Positions 43,725 through 55,340 of a DNA stretch of 64,000 bases are shown piece by piece; positions within the stretch are counted from its first letter, which is position 1; each line of letters starts with the position of its first letter. This DNA comes from Lutjanus erythropterus (taxonomy: Eukaryota > Chordata > Actinopteri > Lutjaniformes > Lutjanidae), in contig CM034595.1 of NCBI GenBank assembly GCA_020091685.1, forward strand, positions 38,434,618 to 38,498,617, read 5' to 3'. The notes beneath the pieces were generated by a model, which was not told the DNA's origin, did not search any database, and saw nothing but the letters and a program-made list of their open reading frames with translations. Position numbers and translations under genes: made by a program.

Positions 43725-43856
43725 CAATTTGATGGCTGCAACCTGAGACATTTTTCACCATTTGGTGACATTTTATTGACCAAACAATCAATTTCTTGTA
43801 TTGATTAATCTGCTGATTAATTGCTAATGAAAATAATCATTAGTTGCTGCTCTGAA
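43725..43856. mobile_element. Family A right end, reverse-type fragment
   Basis: CACCATTTGGTGACATTTTA, TTGACCAAACAATCAATTTC, TTGATTAATCTGCTGATTAA and GAAAATAATCATTAGTTGCTGC are the distal third of family A; the proximal part is missing. Confidence 0.6.
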
Positions 43857-43899
43857 AAAAAAAAACAGCTGTACATGTGTAATTGTTACCTCATGATAG

Positions 43900-44115
43900 C
43901 CAGCTCAGTGCTATTTGCCAACATGTCCTCCCTGCTTTGACCCTCGGGGCCGAAGTGAAGGATTAGGGTCCAGAGGAGCCAGGGCTGCAGGGCAACAAAC
44001 CGCCTTACTTACACAGGCCTAATCCCTGTCCTCCAGCAAGCTCTTAATTGAGCCATCATCAGCGGCTGATCTACGGGTTAAACATCAATTAAGGTAATGA
44101 GCACACAGAGAAGAG
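43900..44115. promoter_or_regulatory. Candidate conserved non-coding element
   Basis: Non-repetitive, GC-moderate block containing GGATTAGGGTCC (OTX-like GGATTA), CTTACACAGGCCTAATCCC (an inverted GGATTA), CTCTTAATTGAGCCATC, CGGCTGATCTACGGG and AACATCAATTAAGGTAATGAG. Paired GGATTA/TAATCC and several TAATT cores suggest homeodomain input. Conservation not tested. Confidence 0.33.
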
Positions 44116-44551
44116 GGGAGGGGGTCTCCAGTCCGGAGGGCAGGGAGGTGATGCAGACCCACCCCGAGGAGGAGGACTGAAGTGTGTGTGTGTGTGTGTT
44201 TCTGTGAAGTAGCTCAGTGAGTGGAGTGTTGATCATGGCGGTGCAGGATGGAGGCGACTTCAAACAGCCCGATGGTGGTTTTTGTTGTTGGTTTAGCTGT
44301 GTTTGTGTTGGACAGGATGCAGTCTGGGTGAGACCCTCAGCTGCTGCTGGACACTCATGACACTTGTTGGGTGATTTTCTGTCATTTTTAGCTGATGTTG
44401 AATCTTCACAGGTGTTATCATTGCTCTTACTCCTCCTTCTGGCTTTTGTACTAATTATTATATTACCAGAGAAATGTATGAAGTAAAGAGGTCTGTGATG
44501 TCTTCATATAAATAAATCTGACTGAATCGAGAACTTGCTCATTAAGTTTTA
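44116..44551. other. Spacer with short (GT)n
   Basis: A (GT)9 tract near 44181-44199; nothing else recognised. Confidence 0.5.
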
Positions 44552-44601
44552 TTGAGGGCTGCAACTATCAGCTGTGACAGGGTTCGTACAAAGGGGGAGG
44601 G

Positions 44602-44932
44602 GGCCGCACAGTTAATTGCAATTTCTGGCCAAGTGCAATATCCAAATTGCAGAACCAAATCACAATTTTGTTTTGAAAAATGTAGGAGAACACAGCGTTA
44701 AAATGAGGCAGTATCAGTAGCGCTGTATAGATGACCTGGTCTAAAAATCTTGTTCTCCAGATACAGACCTCAATAAATATCACATCATCGTGATTTTATA
44801 GCTTTTTTTTGCAGTGAACATAAAAATTGTAACACAGCTGATCACAACTGATCATTTCCACTAATGGTATCGCATATCGCAATCTCACTTTCAGTCAGAC
44901 TAACTTTTTTTACCAAATCGTGCAGCCCTTGT
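44602..44932. mobile_element. Short DNA element (GGGC.GCACAATTA...AATCGTGCAGCCC type)
   Basis: Left end GGGCCGCACAGTTAATTGCA and right end CCAAATCGTGCAGCCC are inverted with respect to each other. Inside are CAATATCCAAATTGCAG, TTTGTTTTGAAAAATGTAGG and TCATCGTGATTTTATAGC. About 330 bp, non-coding. Just upstream (44552-44570) GAGGGCTGCAACTATC is an unrelated family A end. Confidence 0.6.
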
Positions 44933-47499
44933 CTGGAAAAACTTTAAGCATTATATTTTTGAGGGATGTGCTTGAAATTTAATAAACTTGAAAAATTCTT
45001 GATTATCAATATTGTCTGGTGTTTCATCCAGACGGTCACTCAGCTAACCCAAAAATCGTTTAACACTTGAAATGAAACGGTCCCGTTGTGTTGATCCCTT
45101 ACTCTGGAAATGATCGAAACATATACAGTTAAAATTAATATGAACAGCCAATAAAACAAAGTAACAATATACATTGATTTCAGTGGGTGTAAAGGAAATT
45201 TGCAATTGCATTTATAGTAACAATTTTGACGTGATATTAAAGTCTTCTAATTGTTGATAACTCAGTGGCTTTGAGATCTTAAACCATTTAGGAAAATTTG
45301 ATTTTATTCTGGCGCTTAAAACTGTGCAGTTTAATGAGATGACTACAGTAAGCAGCCTACAGTTTTCTGATCTTATTATCAGTATTGACATCTCAATATC
45401 AGTCCTTTCTGAGGATTTCTGTTCTATTCTTTTACTCATGAGATCCCCTTTTTATATACGGACCCAACACTCTGTTTCTGGTAGCTTTTTTTTTTCTTTA
45501 GGGAACTTTGCAGCAAAGAAGTGGTGTGTTATATGTTTGAAATAAAGAGAAGAAGAAGAACAGCAGACAGCATCGTCTCTGTGGTTGAGGAGACAAAGGG
45601 GAAAAAAAGCACCAATTACAGAAACCTAAACTTCATCAAAAGAAAATCCAAAATCCTCCCACACCGTTTGATTGACAGGTGATCTGTGGAAGTGCAGCAG
45701 CAGCAGCAGCACAAACGACAACGGAGACAAAATTAAAAGGCAATCTTGTAGATCGCCACTTGAAATTTCGTTTTTGAGCATATCCTTGCAGAGAGCTTTT
45801 GAGGAAACTCGTGATTAATCTTTAAAAGCATTTTGTGCAAACAAATCACGTGTGTCTGTGAGGAGGGACGTGTTTAAGAATGTCATCTGTCCCCTGAGAC
45901 TGTTGCTTAGTTTATTTAAATAACAGCCACCGTGGGTCGGAGAGGGAATCGTCAGACAGCCGCCGGTGTGTTTTTGTTGTGATGGCAGAAGTCTCCATTA
46001 ATAATATCAAACTTCCTAATTATTTGAGTTGATCATTAGAGACACTCCTTTGGGTTTTGATGCTGCAATATACTGCAATTTGTCTTTTCTGCTTGCCTTC
46101 ATCTGACTGTAGTGAAATCAGAGAAATTGTTGTATCAGTATCTAAAGAGGTTGAGAAAAAGGCAACCACGTCTGCGCGTATCCACTTCTGGAACACTTTT
46201 GCCGTGTTAAATTCATCATTCAATATTTAACAAACACAGATGATTCAATCTTTAAATGCATAAGTATTTTATAAGCAGAGCTCTTAAGATGACTCATAGA
46301 TTTAATAGAATCCCAAAATGTGCTTCACTTTCATGCCAGCAGTCATTTTTTTTATTGCTCTTCATCAACCCGTTCAAACGGCAGCGATATTTCATTTTTG
46401 AATGAAACATTCGAGTTAGATCTGTGAATGCAACATTGCGTGTCAAACAGAGATGGGATTCGATTGAGATGTTTGGCCTTAAAACAGACATTTTAGTAAT
46501 AAATACTTAAGTTGTTTTGGCAAGTGTCTTGAAATTCCAGTCATTGTAAGCCTCTGTTCCTCAACAGAGTACTGACCAAAAGGCAAATTCTCAAAACCAG
46601 GAAGCCTCTGTCACAGGAAACAACACAAATACCTTTTACCTTTTATTTACTCAGACAGGGAGTGAAACAAAATGACGATTCTGTCTGTTGCCAGGCAAGT
46701 TCCTCTATCTTCAGTTTATCATTTCCTCCACCAACCGACTGATTTCCATAGAGGAGGGGATTTGGATTTGGATTTCTAACCTCAACTTGGAAACAGCTCA
46801 CACAAAACCACACAATATATTATTTTAAATTATGCTAACTCAACTGGATGGCGTGTCCACACCATGACTGTATTATCGGGATCACTTTCAGAGTGATTTA
46901 ATGAGCACTAGAAACACTGACAGCCAATCAATATCCACCTGAATTTACAGGTTAGCTTAGAAAGAACAACAATATTAAAAATACATTTTATTTGGGTCTC
47001 TGAAATGTGTTTGGTCCTGACTGATGTCCTCTTTGACTATTGTGAGGACACCATCAAATTAGCCCATTAATGACTGATGGCTAGATTTAGTAAGGAAAAA
47101 CCTCACCGATTTGTTTTTGGAAGGACAAAATTTGCATGTTTGCAAGTTAAACATTAATTTGACATGTTAAATATGTAATAATTATACTGAAGAAACAAGA
47201 AACTGCTGTTTGTCGTCATAATGCCGGATGAATCTGTCAGCTCGGTGGAGTTGGTGGACGCAGGCGGCACAAGAACTTCTCCATGAACCCAGAAGCCTTT
47301 TTTTTTAGCAAGTCAGTTCTTGAGCCGTAGGTCCTGCCCTTCAAAAAAGTCCTTGCTCCAGGATTTGTTTGTTGTTGTTATGACTGCTAATATGATACCC
47401 AAACTATGAGAAAAAGTTCAACTTTCTGTAAACACAATCAGTCAACATTACCTTAATGGAAGCTTTTTAATTAAAGTGGCTCGCGCTGATATCGATAAC
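44933..47499. other. Spacer, mostly unique
   Basis: (CAG)5 at about 45695-45710. 45830-46000 and 46840-47100 are non-repetitive with motif-like pieces (GTTTATTTAAATAACAGCC; GAGTGATTTAATGAGCAC; CAAATTAGCCCATTAATGACTG) that might be regulatory. No exon supported. Confidence 0.4.
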
Positions 47500-47815
47500 A
47501 AGTGTCTCTCTCATCAGCTGAATCTGCAGCTCCCCTCGGCTTTACAGCGTTTCACAGGGAGTTTCATTTCTCCGTTTATCTGTCCGGCCACAACTTGACT
47601 GTTAAGGTTCGCTCTCGCTGCTCTCATAGCGTCATTTTCTGTCGCAGCAGGCAGCTGTTTTCAGCGGCAAACAGCAGGCAGACACAGTTAGAGACTAGCT
47701 GGTGAACACAGTGGAGCATTTAGCAGCTAAAGAGCCAGATGTTTCCCTCTGGAGTTTGTAGAGACCATAAACAGAACTAAAAGAGTGGGAATATTGGAGT
47801 TGCATTTACTAGAAA
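47500..47815. repeat. Interspersed repeat of unknown class
   Basis: GGAGTTTCATTTCTCCGTTT, GTTTTCAGCGGCAAACAGC, GTGGAGCATTTAGCAGCTAA, AGAGCCAGATGTTTCCCTC, GGAGTTTGTAGAGACCATAA and GAACTAAAAGAGTGGGAATA follow a repeat pattern I have seen in percomorph genomes. Ends are not defined. Confidence 0.45.
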
Positions 47816-48345
47816 CAGGATGGGAATGTTGCACAGCAGTAAAATACAAAAAAAAAAGTGCTGGCTTCGGTGTCTTGTTTCTTTTTAATCCATTATTTAA
47901 TTGCCTTCTTGTCAAACTCTTCAGATATGGTAGAAACACAAAGAGTTTAGTTCCTGAAGTTGTTCCTGGCTCTGTTTACTTCCTAGTCCTTCCTTGCTTG
48001 CATAATGGGACTCGACCCTTATTTATTTGTTTTAATCAGTGAAATATGATATGAAACATTAGGGAGTTGTGTTGCTATGAAAACAACCTGATATGTTGTG
48101 GCTCTCTGGACGAGCAGCGACTGCGGGTCTCAGCTTTCAGCAGGAGTGGCACGCACATAGCCTCCGAGCTTAAAGGGAAAGTTGGATCCCAAATTCCTGT
48201 TTGCTGGAGTTTGCCCCGACTGTCACCCTGGCCTAAATTATAATCAACCTTATGTGGTTTACCACAGACTTTCCATTCATCTCATAGATAAACAGCAGCA
48301 GAGCATTCCTCCGCTCTGTCCTCAGATGATGGATTCTGGGGAAGT
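47816..48345. other. Spacer
   Basis: No recognised feature; 85- and 68-codon frames here lack domains. Confidence 0.45.
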
Positions 48346-48455
48346 AGGGCAGCAGGGTGGCCTGGACTTTAAAAAGACTGTCTTGTAATCTGAAAGGTCA
48401 GGACTGCATCTGAATGTTCAGCCAAAGTGCCCTTGAGCTGGATGCCGAATGAATA
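48346..48455 (+). mobile_element. tRNA-derived SINE fragment
   Basis: AGGGCAGCAGGGTGGCCTGG, AAAGACTGTCTTGTAATCTG, AAAGGTCAGGACTGCATCTG and GCCAAAGTGCCCTTGAGCTG correspond to the A-box side, anticodon-like region, B-box side and the conserved CAAAGTGTCCTTGAGCAAG body of a common fish SINE. The B box itself (GGTCAGGACTGCATC) is degraded, so it should not be transcriptionally active. Confidence 0.6.
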
Positions 48456-49467
48456 CACTACTCTGATTTCAGTGCTGATTTAATTGTGGAATAATTTCTA
48501 TTTTGTTTGTTGAACAACATTAGTCACGCAGCTCACCAGGTCTGTTCACACTGTCCGCTACAATCGTTCGATGAAGATCTGTTACATAAAATGTAAACGG
48601 AAATAAGAGAAAAAAAAAACCTTTGTGGTAAATCCCTACTCAGATGTTGATTTTTGCTAAAAATACCCTGTTCAGGGCACTAAATTTATCCGGTCTGCTT
48701 CGGAAGAAATTGCTGGAAATAACCAGCTTTGGAGCCAAAACGGAAATCTGTGCTGACCTCATTTTGGCTACGAGGTAGAAACAAGCAAATGAAAACACTG
48801 GATGTACGTAACATTTATTTTGATCAGGGATTATGGAATCTGTAGGACTCTCAATACATTTCATCACCGGGTGTCTGTGCTGTTTTGTGATCTCGCTCTC
48901 TTCCCTTTCACAGCCAGTCCGTTTCACTGAAGCACTTTATCCAGATTAAGTTGTATTTCCTTCTTTTAATATTCTCTTTACCATCCAGAGAGTTCATCTG
49001 ATGCAAAGCTACCCAAATGGACATTGTATCTGGTGTGGTGGTGGGATCAGAGGACAGTGGTCCCGGATCAAGACACAACCTACGGTATCTATGTAGGTTA
49101 AATGCAACTTAAACCCCACACAATTTGCAGGATTAACCTTAAATAACAGGAGCTCGAGTGGGGAGTTTGCAGCACTCTCAGGGTTGCGGTGCCGCTCAAA
49201 AACCAGGCCTGGCTTGACCTTGACTGGGCCGTGGTGTCAAAATCCACTTAAATTCAATTTGAATCCATTTAGTTCAGCTTCTGGCAACCTTCAGCAATAC
49301 AGCCTTTTATTTAAAATTCCATTACATTCTCAATAGTCTTGGAGCTTTTAAAAAGAGAGTGAAAAGAAGAAAAGTGATGAACCAAATGGACAGAACTGAA
49401 AGTAAAAGCAGAAATAGTCAGACTGGTCTTTCTGGATATTTCTTTAATATAAATACAGGGTCTGTTG
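48456..49467. other. Spacer, partly unique
   Basis: 49140-49270 is unique and GC-moderate (GGGAGTTTGCAGCACTCTCAG; GGCCTGGCTTGACCTTGACTG, the latter nuclear-receptor-like TGACCTTGA). No exon supported. Confidence 0.4.
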
Positions 49468-49642
49468 TATCAGGGCTGCTCAGAATGGTAAAAAAAAATC
49501 ATATTCTGATTAATTTTGACAGATAATACAATTGAAATGTGATTCACGATTAGTTGGAATGATCATTTTTGCATCACAATTTTCCTTTTCAATGAAAAAA
49601 CAATCAAAATCATAATGATGTGACATTTGTTGGGCTGTAAGA
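49468..49642. mobile_element. Short DNA element (GGGCTGC...CACGATTA type), partial
   Basis: CAGGGCTGCTCAGAATGG, CATATTCTGATTAATTTTGAC, GTGATTCACGATTAGTTGG and ACAATCAAAATCATAATGATG are fragments of the same general family as 44602-44932. Confidence 0.45.
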
Positions 49643-49814
49643 AACAAACATGCTGTTTAACATCTCAAGAAGAAGATTTGTAGACCAGTGCATCTCTGCA
49701 GCACTGCAGTACTTCACCATAATGCAGTTTTGTCACACATTTTCCTTTATCAAAAAAATGCAGCTTCTGTGATTTGATGATTACACATGACCTGTTTTTT
49801 ACTGTTAATGTCTA

Positions 49815-50125
49815 CTAGAGGTCCATCAAATCAGTTGATCAACCAATTCGTCAATCGAAAGAAAATTAGTTGCCAGCTTTTTTGATAACTGATTGATCAT
49901 TTCAGTCGTTGTCAAACATCTGCTGGTTCTGGCTTTTTAAATGTAAGGATCCGCTGCTTTTGTTTGTCGTAAATGAAAAGTCTTTGGGTTTTGAAATGTT
50001 GGTTTGGACACAGAAGTACTTTGAAGATGTTACTCTGGGCTCTTGGAAATTATGATGAGAATTTTTCACATCGTTTTGACATGTTTTAGACTAAATAATG
50101 AATTGATCAGTGGTGAAAATAATCA
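49815..50125. mobile_element. Family A element (GAGGTCCA-ended subtype)
   Basis: Opens AGAGGTCCATCAAATCAGTT, CGTCAATCGAAAGAAAATTAG, then TCTGCTGGTTCTGGCTTTTT, AAAAGTCTTTGGGTTTTGAA, ATTTTTCACATCGTTTTGACA and ends GTGGTGAAAATAATCAGG. The start and core match the copy at 35823 better than the copy at 50133, so at least two subtypes are present in this window. Confidence 0.65.
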
Positions 50126-50132
50126 GGAGAAT

Positions 50133-50484
50133 CTAAAGCTGTAACAATTAATCAAGTATTAAATTAATTGTCAACTATTTTGATAGTCAGTTAATCAGTT
50201 TGTGTAGTTTTTTTTAAAGAAAAAAAGGTTACAGTTCTCTGATTTCAGCTTCTTAAATGTAAATATTTTCTGGTTTCTTTACTCGTCTTTGGCAGTAAAC
50301 TTGAATATCTTTGGGTTGTAGGCAAAACAAGATGTTTGCAGATGTCATCCTGGGCTTTGGAAAGACTGATCAGCATTTTTCACCATTTTCTGACACTTTA
50401 TAGGCCAAGCAACTGATCCATTAATCGAGAAAATAATGAACAGATTAATTAACTATGAAAATAATCATTAGTTACAGCCCTAGA
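50133..50484. mobile_element. Family A element, best full-length copy
   Basis: Left end TAAAGCTGTAACAATTAATC, right end AATAATCATTAGTTACAGCCC; these are inverted repeats of each other over the outer 10-15 bases. Inside are ATTTTCTGGTTTCTTTACTC, TTGAATATCTTTGGGTTG, GGCAAAACAAGATGTTTGC, GATCAGCATTTTTCACC and TTTTCTGACACTTTATAGGC. 352 bp with no ORF. It sits directly behind the copy at 49815, in the same orientation. Confidence 0.75.
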
Positions 50485-53400
50485 TTAATCTGTGCAGTCC
50501 ACCAGCCAAATGCTTAGTGAATCGGGGTATAAAAAGTTATCAATACATGTGAGAATCATGATATTATGTTCTTAGATACTGTATCGGTTCTCAAAAACAC
50601 TTTATTGTGATATTGTGATCCATGTAAAGTCAGCGGTGGTGGTTCATTTTGTGTTGTGTTCAAACACCTGACTGTTAGATTGCAGTGTTGTTATCAATCC
50701 TCACCGTTCTGATTGCCTAAAAAAGTAAACTTTTTAAATCAAATTTTATGTAATTTCATGCGTGATGTGTATTACATCACCAGACTCTTGCTAATACATA
50801 GCCCTACTAGTGAATTTTACCAGCCGCTCAATAATTTATCATTGTTTTGGCTGGTGAGTGAGCAAATTCATCAGCTGTTTGCATATTTTACCAGCATTTG
50901 GCTGCTGCTCCTTTTGTGCCCTGAATGAAAATAATCATTAGCTGCAGCCCTGATGTCTACACATACTGCAGATTTACATACATTTAATAATCAATATGTA
51001 AACTATCATATATTTTTGATTGAAAGGCACAACCTGCACGACTTCCACTGTGAGAGACTTTATTGATTTGCCTCGGGAGACCTTTACTTGCCCTCATCCA
51101 TATGAAGGTCAGAGGTCAAGGTCATGTTAGCTTAGCTACAAGGCAGTAACCTCAGAGGTCGGAGGGATTTTGTGTTTTTGCTCAAGGGTGAAGAAGCCGA
51201 GCACGAGGCTGCCGACAAGGCACTTGAGCACAAGTACTTGAAGCTCTTGAACGCACTATAATCTATAACTGATGATAGAAATATGGAACCTGTCCTGGTT
51301 TTGATATCGGTGTCATACTGAAGCAGTGACCCTGTTAGCATTGTAGCACATCTGTGTGAAGCATTTCATAACTCCTAGTTCAATATTTCATAACACAGCT
51401 GGAGTCGAAGGTTACTGATGTAGCCAGAGATCCAGTAAGAGCAGCGCAACCCAGGAGGATTATTGTGAATCAGAATCGACTGCATTATATTCGGCTTGGA
51501 TTAAGGCTCCTCTGTCCAATGACTGAAGCTGCAGTCTCCACTGAGCACACCGAGGGTTCACGGGAGGTCGATCTGGTATTGTTGCCAGAGAGCTCTCTGA
51601 GAACAATGCATCACAAAAGATTATAAAGGAAGAAAACAGAAGAGGTTGGGACGAGGATCAAGGAACGCTGCACACCTACAAGACTGGAGGAAGCTGCGAG
51701 AGAAAGGAGATGTAGAGAAGAGATTTTTTTTCCACTCAGAATGCCATACATCTGTTTTAGGAAAGTGTTTCTACCTCCGATGCATCATTCAGTATTCAGA
51801 AAACACAGCTCATTCTGCCTCCAGAAGCAGAAATGTTTCATAATCAAAGGTCTTTTGCTGACTCAAAACTTGAATAGTAACTCATACTGTAAGTTGCTTT
51901 TGCCAGATATCGTTTTGTTACAGCCGTTGCCAAAATTTCCATCTCTTTTGCTGAACAGAAACAGGCAGAAGAAATGCGTGAAGGATGCTCACAGTGCTGG
52001 CTTTCATGTTGTGCTCTAAATTTCTGCTTAAATTTGACTTTTTTTGGATGGCAGTTTCCTTATTATAGGTTGTAACCCTATAATACTGCCAGTAATGCCG
52101 AAGAAGACGCTTGAGTAATCAAAAATATCACTTCACTGTTTTGTACCTCCTCTTCTGTGTGAATTCCAGCACATTTTGATTCTGATTGCACCACATTCCT
52201 TCAGGTTTTGTCTGATTCGAGGCGTCTCCCTAAATACCAACCAGTTCCCTGTTTGGCTTTCATTCCTGTCTTGTTTCCTCGTTGCTGGTGTTGGCTCGGC
52301 CAGGCTGCCTCTGTGCCAAACTTATGACGATTGTTTCACATGAATGACGTGAGATTAACTTAGTCACCGCGGTGCTTTTCGAGCTTTTACAGAGAAGTCT
52401 CATGCAGGCTATGGCGCATTAGGATCTGATCCGGTGCCACAGATCCATGTGGTCCAGATTGGATTTGGAGGAAAAAGCTGTGACTTCAGTCAGCTTTTCT
52501 CTGCCAATCACACTGAGGAGGAAACATCAGATTTGTGTGAGAATTGGGGGAAATAAGAATTGGGAGACTTTCAGCTGCAGTGTGAACGCAGCCCAAGTGC
52601 CGTGCCACCATACTGACGGGGTTACGATGCCGTGAGAGCAGGGGCTGCTGGCCAGCGCTCCGGCACAGCTGAAATAGCAAGCAGCAGAGCCAGGAGCTGA
52701 AACACAACACCCAGGCTTCTCACACTCCCACCCCCCCCTCTTTAAACCTCTCCCTCTCTTGCTGTCTCACCTCTCCTCCTCACCCTGCCTCTCTTTTATC
52801 TCAGGTCCTGGCGTTTTCTTGCTCTTCATCATCATCATCTAGCCTCCATCCATCCCCTCTACTCTCTGCGGTCCCGCCTCCCATCGAATTCCTCCCACAC
52901 CTCTCTTCCACTTCCAGCGGAGCGCGGCAGAGAGGTTATGGCCTCATTTGAATATCTGAATGTATATCAACCTCCTCCTCGCTGGGGCGTGGCGTCGTTT
53001 TACGGTCGCACAGCTGTGGTGGTGTTATGGGACCATCTGCGCAGGGCTCATTGAGTTAGCCACGAGCTAAAGTGGAGGAAGAGGGTGGAGAGGTAAAGGC
53101 GGGGGGGGGCTTATTCCTCTCCGTCCCTCCTCTGTTGTAGAATAGCCATTACCCAGAGTTGGGAATGGTTCCACGGAGAGGAGAAGACGAAGAAGTAGAA
53201 GGAGGAGGAGGAGGAGCGAGAAAAAAACACTTTCCACCCTTCCAAAGTCACACACTTCTTTATGTGTGTGTATGTGCGTGTGATGTTGCTATGACTGCAG
53301 GCATGTGTATGTGAGGTCATGCATGAATACATACACTGTATCTGTTCATGTGTGTGAGGTATCGAGGTACAAAATGTGTATTTGTGCTTAAATGATGCTG

Positions 53401-53529
53401 TTTCTTTCTTATTAAAGGATGATTTTCATTAAGATTTTACAGAGGTTGAATTTGCAAATGCATAGAATTAGTAAAGTAAAACACGTTCATCGAAGAGTCC
53501 AAATTCTAGAGCTGTCTTCAGCACCGAAG
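50485..53529. other. Spacer, with unique GC-richer part 51400-53120
   Basis: A family A end fragment (AATGAAAATAATCATTAGCTGCAG) is at 50924-50950. 52300-53060 is unique with CpG (GCCTCATTTGAATATCTGAATG; GGCGTGGCGTCGTTTTACGG); a (GGA) run is at 53195-53216 and G9 at about 53101-53110. Frames at 51646-52019 and 52447-52635 lack domains. No exon supported. Confidence 0.38.
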
Positions 53530-53645
53530 TAATCTGATCCATTTTAGAGCTATAATTATCACAAATCAAGTAACATTTCAAGCAAAACATATCAAACATT
53601 TGTTGGTTCCACCTTCTTAAATGTAAGGAATTGCCAATTCATTAC
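53530..53645. mobile_element. Family A fragment
   Basis: TTTTAGAGCTATAATTATCAC, CAAACATTTGTTGGTTCCACC and TTCTTAAATGTAAGGAATTGC are the first third of family A. Confidence 0.45.
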
Positions 53646-54079
53646 TTTGGGCATTATCAACATGTTTTTATTTTAATATTTCTTATTTTATTTAACAGAA
53701 GAAGCTGAACTTCTTAAGAGGATCAGAATTAAGTTTTGGCTCAACACAAAGCAGCTTTATAAGAACTTGAACTACGAATGGGCAAAAACCTGATCTAAAG
53801 TGGCTGCCCCATAATAGTCGTTAAGTTTTCATTTATCTGCTAGTTGCAGGAAATAAAACACTTCAGACTTCATTTGGGAGCTCTGCCTCGGAGTCAGGCC
53901 CAGGACGAACATTTAAGGAGATTGTGGGCACACAGACCTTTTCACTGGTGCACTTATGCTCACTGTGCTGTTGCAGTTATTAGCTAGTTAGCTCCGTTAG
54001 CATTCCTATTAGTCAGGGATACTGCCTCAGAGACTGATGGAGGCCGGTTTGACAACAGGCAATACAGCATGGAGGCTAT
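53646..54079. other. Spacer
   Basis: Nothing recognised apart from scattered GTTAGC/TTAGCTAG words near 53980. Confidence 0.45.
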
Positions 54080-54490
54080 TTCAGGGCTCAACAGTAAGGA
54101 TTGGGGCATGTAAACTGCCACATTGGGCTAGTAAATCTAGCAACTCACAAACTATTAAAGTATTTTAAATATTGATTAATGATGGAAGTAAATTTTCATG
54201 CAGAAATTCCAGGAAATGCTGAATATGTTTGGGTTTTACACTGACAAGCAAGACGTTTAAAGACATCACCTTGGAGTTAAAGAAACTTGGATGGACAATT
54301 TAACTATTTTCTGATATTTTAGAGATGATGCAACCCCAGGTTAAACACAACAGTTGCCTTTAGTCTGTGTTGTTATTTGATAACTGCTAATCAATACAAC
54401 AAATTTGTACAGGGGCAAGTAAAAATTGAATTCAGGCAAGTAGATGTTTGAACTACTTGCCCAACTGGACATGGCAGGTTCAGGCAGAAA
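54080..54490. mobile_element. CAGGGCTCAACA...CTACTTGCCCAAC-type element with nested family A relic
   Basis: Left piece: TTTCAGGGCTCAACAGTAAG, TGCCACATTGGGCTAGTAAA. Right piece (from about 54405): GTACAGGGGCAAGTAAAAAT, CAGGCAAGTAGATGTTTGAA, CTACTTGCCCAACTGG. These belong to one fish repeat concerned with CAAGTA/TACTTG words. Between them (about 54138-54336) are AATATTGATTAATGATGG, TGCTGAATATGTTTGGGTTTT, CAAGCAAGACGTTTAAAGAC and ATTTTCTGATATTTTAGAG, a worn family A copy. Confidence 0.5.
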
Positions 54491-55248
54491 CACTCTCATA
54501 TTTGAATGTAATAGTTTTTGACCTTGGAAACAGAATTTTGTTAGAATTATTTTACTGCCCCCGACTGTTTTTAGTTTTGTTTACAAAATTCAGAATATTA
54601 AAAAAATATGTTGACTTGTAGGGTTGGTGGGATTAAATCTAACATGAGGTAGATGAAATGTTTGTAAACCGTGTGTCTTCCTTGCCTTTGCCTTTTTATT
54701 TTATATCTCAAAATGACACTTTTACACAGCTTTGTTAAATAGCCCTTTCAAGAGGCGGCTGCAGGCCTTGTGTTGCTGTAATCACACTTTAACACAGAGG
54801 GAGAGTTTATGTGTTGTTCTTTTTCTTATTGAGTCTGAAGCACCTTGGCTTCGGCCCCTTTTGCCTCGGAAACAGTGTTTTTCTTTCTTTTGGAGCTATT
54901 AAAAAGGTCTTAGAAGTCATTAAATTTGTGCTCAGAGTGTGTGCAGATACCCTGATGGCTCTTTAAAGTGCTGCTGAAATCCATTTCTCCGCTCTGATGT
55001 ACAAACCCAGCTCACAGCGTCAGCGAGGAGTGTTTTCGCGGGCAAAAGCACAGCCGTGCTTTCAGTCGATAGAGAGTGTACTTGTTTTCTGGCGGGCCGT
55101 GTCAGTGCAGGCATTAGATAACGTTTTATTTGATGGTGTTCAATGGCTGACTCGTCCTCACCTCTCGCCCAGGCCTCTCCTGCTCTCCAGCCCACACGCG
55201 CTCCCATGTAAAACCAAACGCACACAGACATCCACCCACTGACTCATG

Positions 55249-55250
<2 letters not shown>
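54491..55250. other. Spacer
   Basis: No recognised repeat or exon. The minus-strand 99-codon frame at 54932-55231 has no domain. Confidence 0.45.

Positions 55251-55337
<87 letters not shown>
55251..55337. repeat. (CA)43 microsatellite
   Basis: The longest pure dinucleotide tract in the window (87 bp). It produces the poly-Cys/Val minus-strand ORF shadows. Confidence 0.98.

Positions 55338-55340
<3 letters not shown>

Noticed and set aside
52085..52105. TAATACTGCC.AGTAATGCCG resembles the mature miR-200/429 sequence
   Set aside because: The match has a two-base gap relative to miR-429, and the upstream 60 bases contain no star-arm sequence able to form the required hairpin. Chance similarity is more likely.
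53080..53100. GAGAGGTAAAGGCGGG as a splice donor of a second promoter region
   Set aside because: Donor match is weak, followed by a G-run, and there is no upstream open frame or promoter motif cluster of comparable strength.
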